From: Lachnospiraceae bacterium
GTDB taxonomy: Bacteria > Bacillota > Clostridia > Lachnospirales > Lachnospiraceae
Assembly: GCA_017380975.1 (NCBI GenBank)
Contig: JAFOCX010000069.1
Span: forward strand, 1 to 5,472
DNA: 5,472 nt
Direction: 5' to 3'
The notes beneath the pieces are model-generated. The model was not told the origin of the DNA, made no database searches, and saw nothing but the letters and a program-made list of their open reading frames with translations. The position numbers were made by a program, and so were the translations under genes. Shown one piece after another: positions 5,190 through 5,472 of this stretch. Positions within the stretch are counted from its first letter, which is position 1; every line of letters starts with the position of its first letter.

Positions 5190-5472
5190 TATTTAAATGC
5201 ATCATAACAAACCTTGGACACTTTGGAAATCGCTGTGGTTCCATCCATATCCTTTTCCAGATCTGCTGTCAGCATTGCGATCACATAACGACTTCCGTCC
5301 GGAAGATCAAAAATACCGACATCATGACTGACTTTTGCAACACTTCCTGATTTACAAGCGACCAGAACCATACCCTCTGCCACAGTCTCATATGCTTCCG
5401 GAGGCATATAGCCCGGAACGGACGGGATCAGCGCCGGAAGTTTTCCGCGCAGCTGCTGGCCACGCATGATAC
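5189..5472 (-). CDS. C-terminal part of a class A beta-lactamase-like serine hydrolase
   Basis: About 94 codons are visible; the N-terminal part, with the expected catalytic serine SxxK and SDN-like motifs, lies beyond the right edge. The ATG at 5467 is not the real start: the frame is open to the edge and the segment RGQQLRGKLPALIP looks like the internal helix that precedes the last strands in this family. The third active-site motif, KSG (the family's K-T/S-G), appears in VACKSGSVAKVSHDVGIF, followed by the strand RYVIAMLTADLEKD and a final helix. Such proteins act outside the cell on beta-lactams or cell-wall peptides; which applies cannot be told from this fragment. It stops 22 bases before the -35 of feoA, and I see no terminator hairpin between them. 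Confidence 0.82.
   Translation of the reverse strand, partial: IMRGQQLRGKLPALIPSVPGYMPPEAYETVAEGMVLVACKSGSVAKVSHDVGIFDLPDGSRYVIAMLTADLEKDMDGTTAISKVSKVCYDAFK

Noticed and set aside
5171..5190. T-runs on the plus strand, resembling a terminator tail.
   Set aside because: No stem precedes them and no plus-strand gene exists; as minus-strand A-tracts they fit an UP element of the feoA promoter.

Overview
The window looks like chromosomal DNA of an anaerobic Gram-positive gut-type clostridium, most likely Lachnospiraceae. This is an inference from three things: strong AGGAGG-type ribosome binding sites, protein sequences that resemble that family, and a FeoB-associated cysteine-rich membrane protein, which is typical of Clostridia. 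All six genes lie on the minus strand, so transcription runs right to left. There is no plus-strand gene, RNA gene, mobile element or CRISPR array that I can support.

Right to left: (1) positions 5189-5472 hold the C-terminal part of a class A beta-lactamase-like serine hydrolase, cut by the window edge. (2) A compact iron-uptake cluster follows, in the order feoA (4872-5084), feoB (2750-4723) and a small cysteine-rich membrane protein (2555-2728), ending at a rho-independent terminator (2481-2522). FeoB is the G-protein-linked ferrous iron permease. FeoA is its small SH3-like cytosolic partner, and the small membrane protein is its usual clostridial companion. (3) A separately promoted gene (1439-2407) encodes an SseB-like N-terminal domain fused to a divergent macro domain. 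(4) The glucose-6-phosphate isomerase gene pgi (1-1312) has its own strong promoter and loses its C-terminus at the left edge.

The most informative non-coding signals surround the feo genes. The feoA promoter has a consensus -35 (TTGACA), A-tracts upstream and an extended -10. Two copies of TTAG-N6-CTAA sit on it, one over the spacer and -10 and one just after the expected transcription start. The 148-bp feoA-feoB gap holds a 12-bp perfect hairpin right after feoA. It also holds an array of related half-sites at exact 10-bp steps over a possible second promoter. The spacing matches the core of DtxR/IdeR-type operators rather than a classical Fur box, so iron-dependent control by a DtxR-family repressor at two points is the favoured reading. 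The other item worth attention is the SseB-macro fusion, whose macro domain lacks the usual NAAN and glycine-rich motifs.
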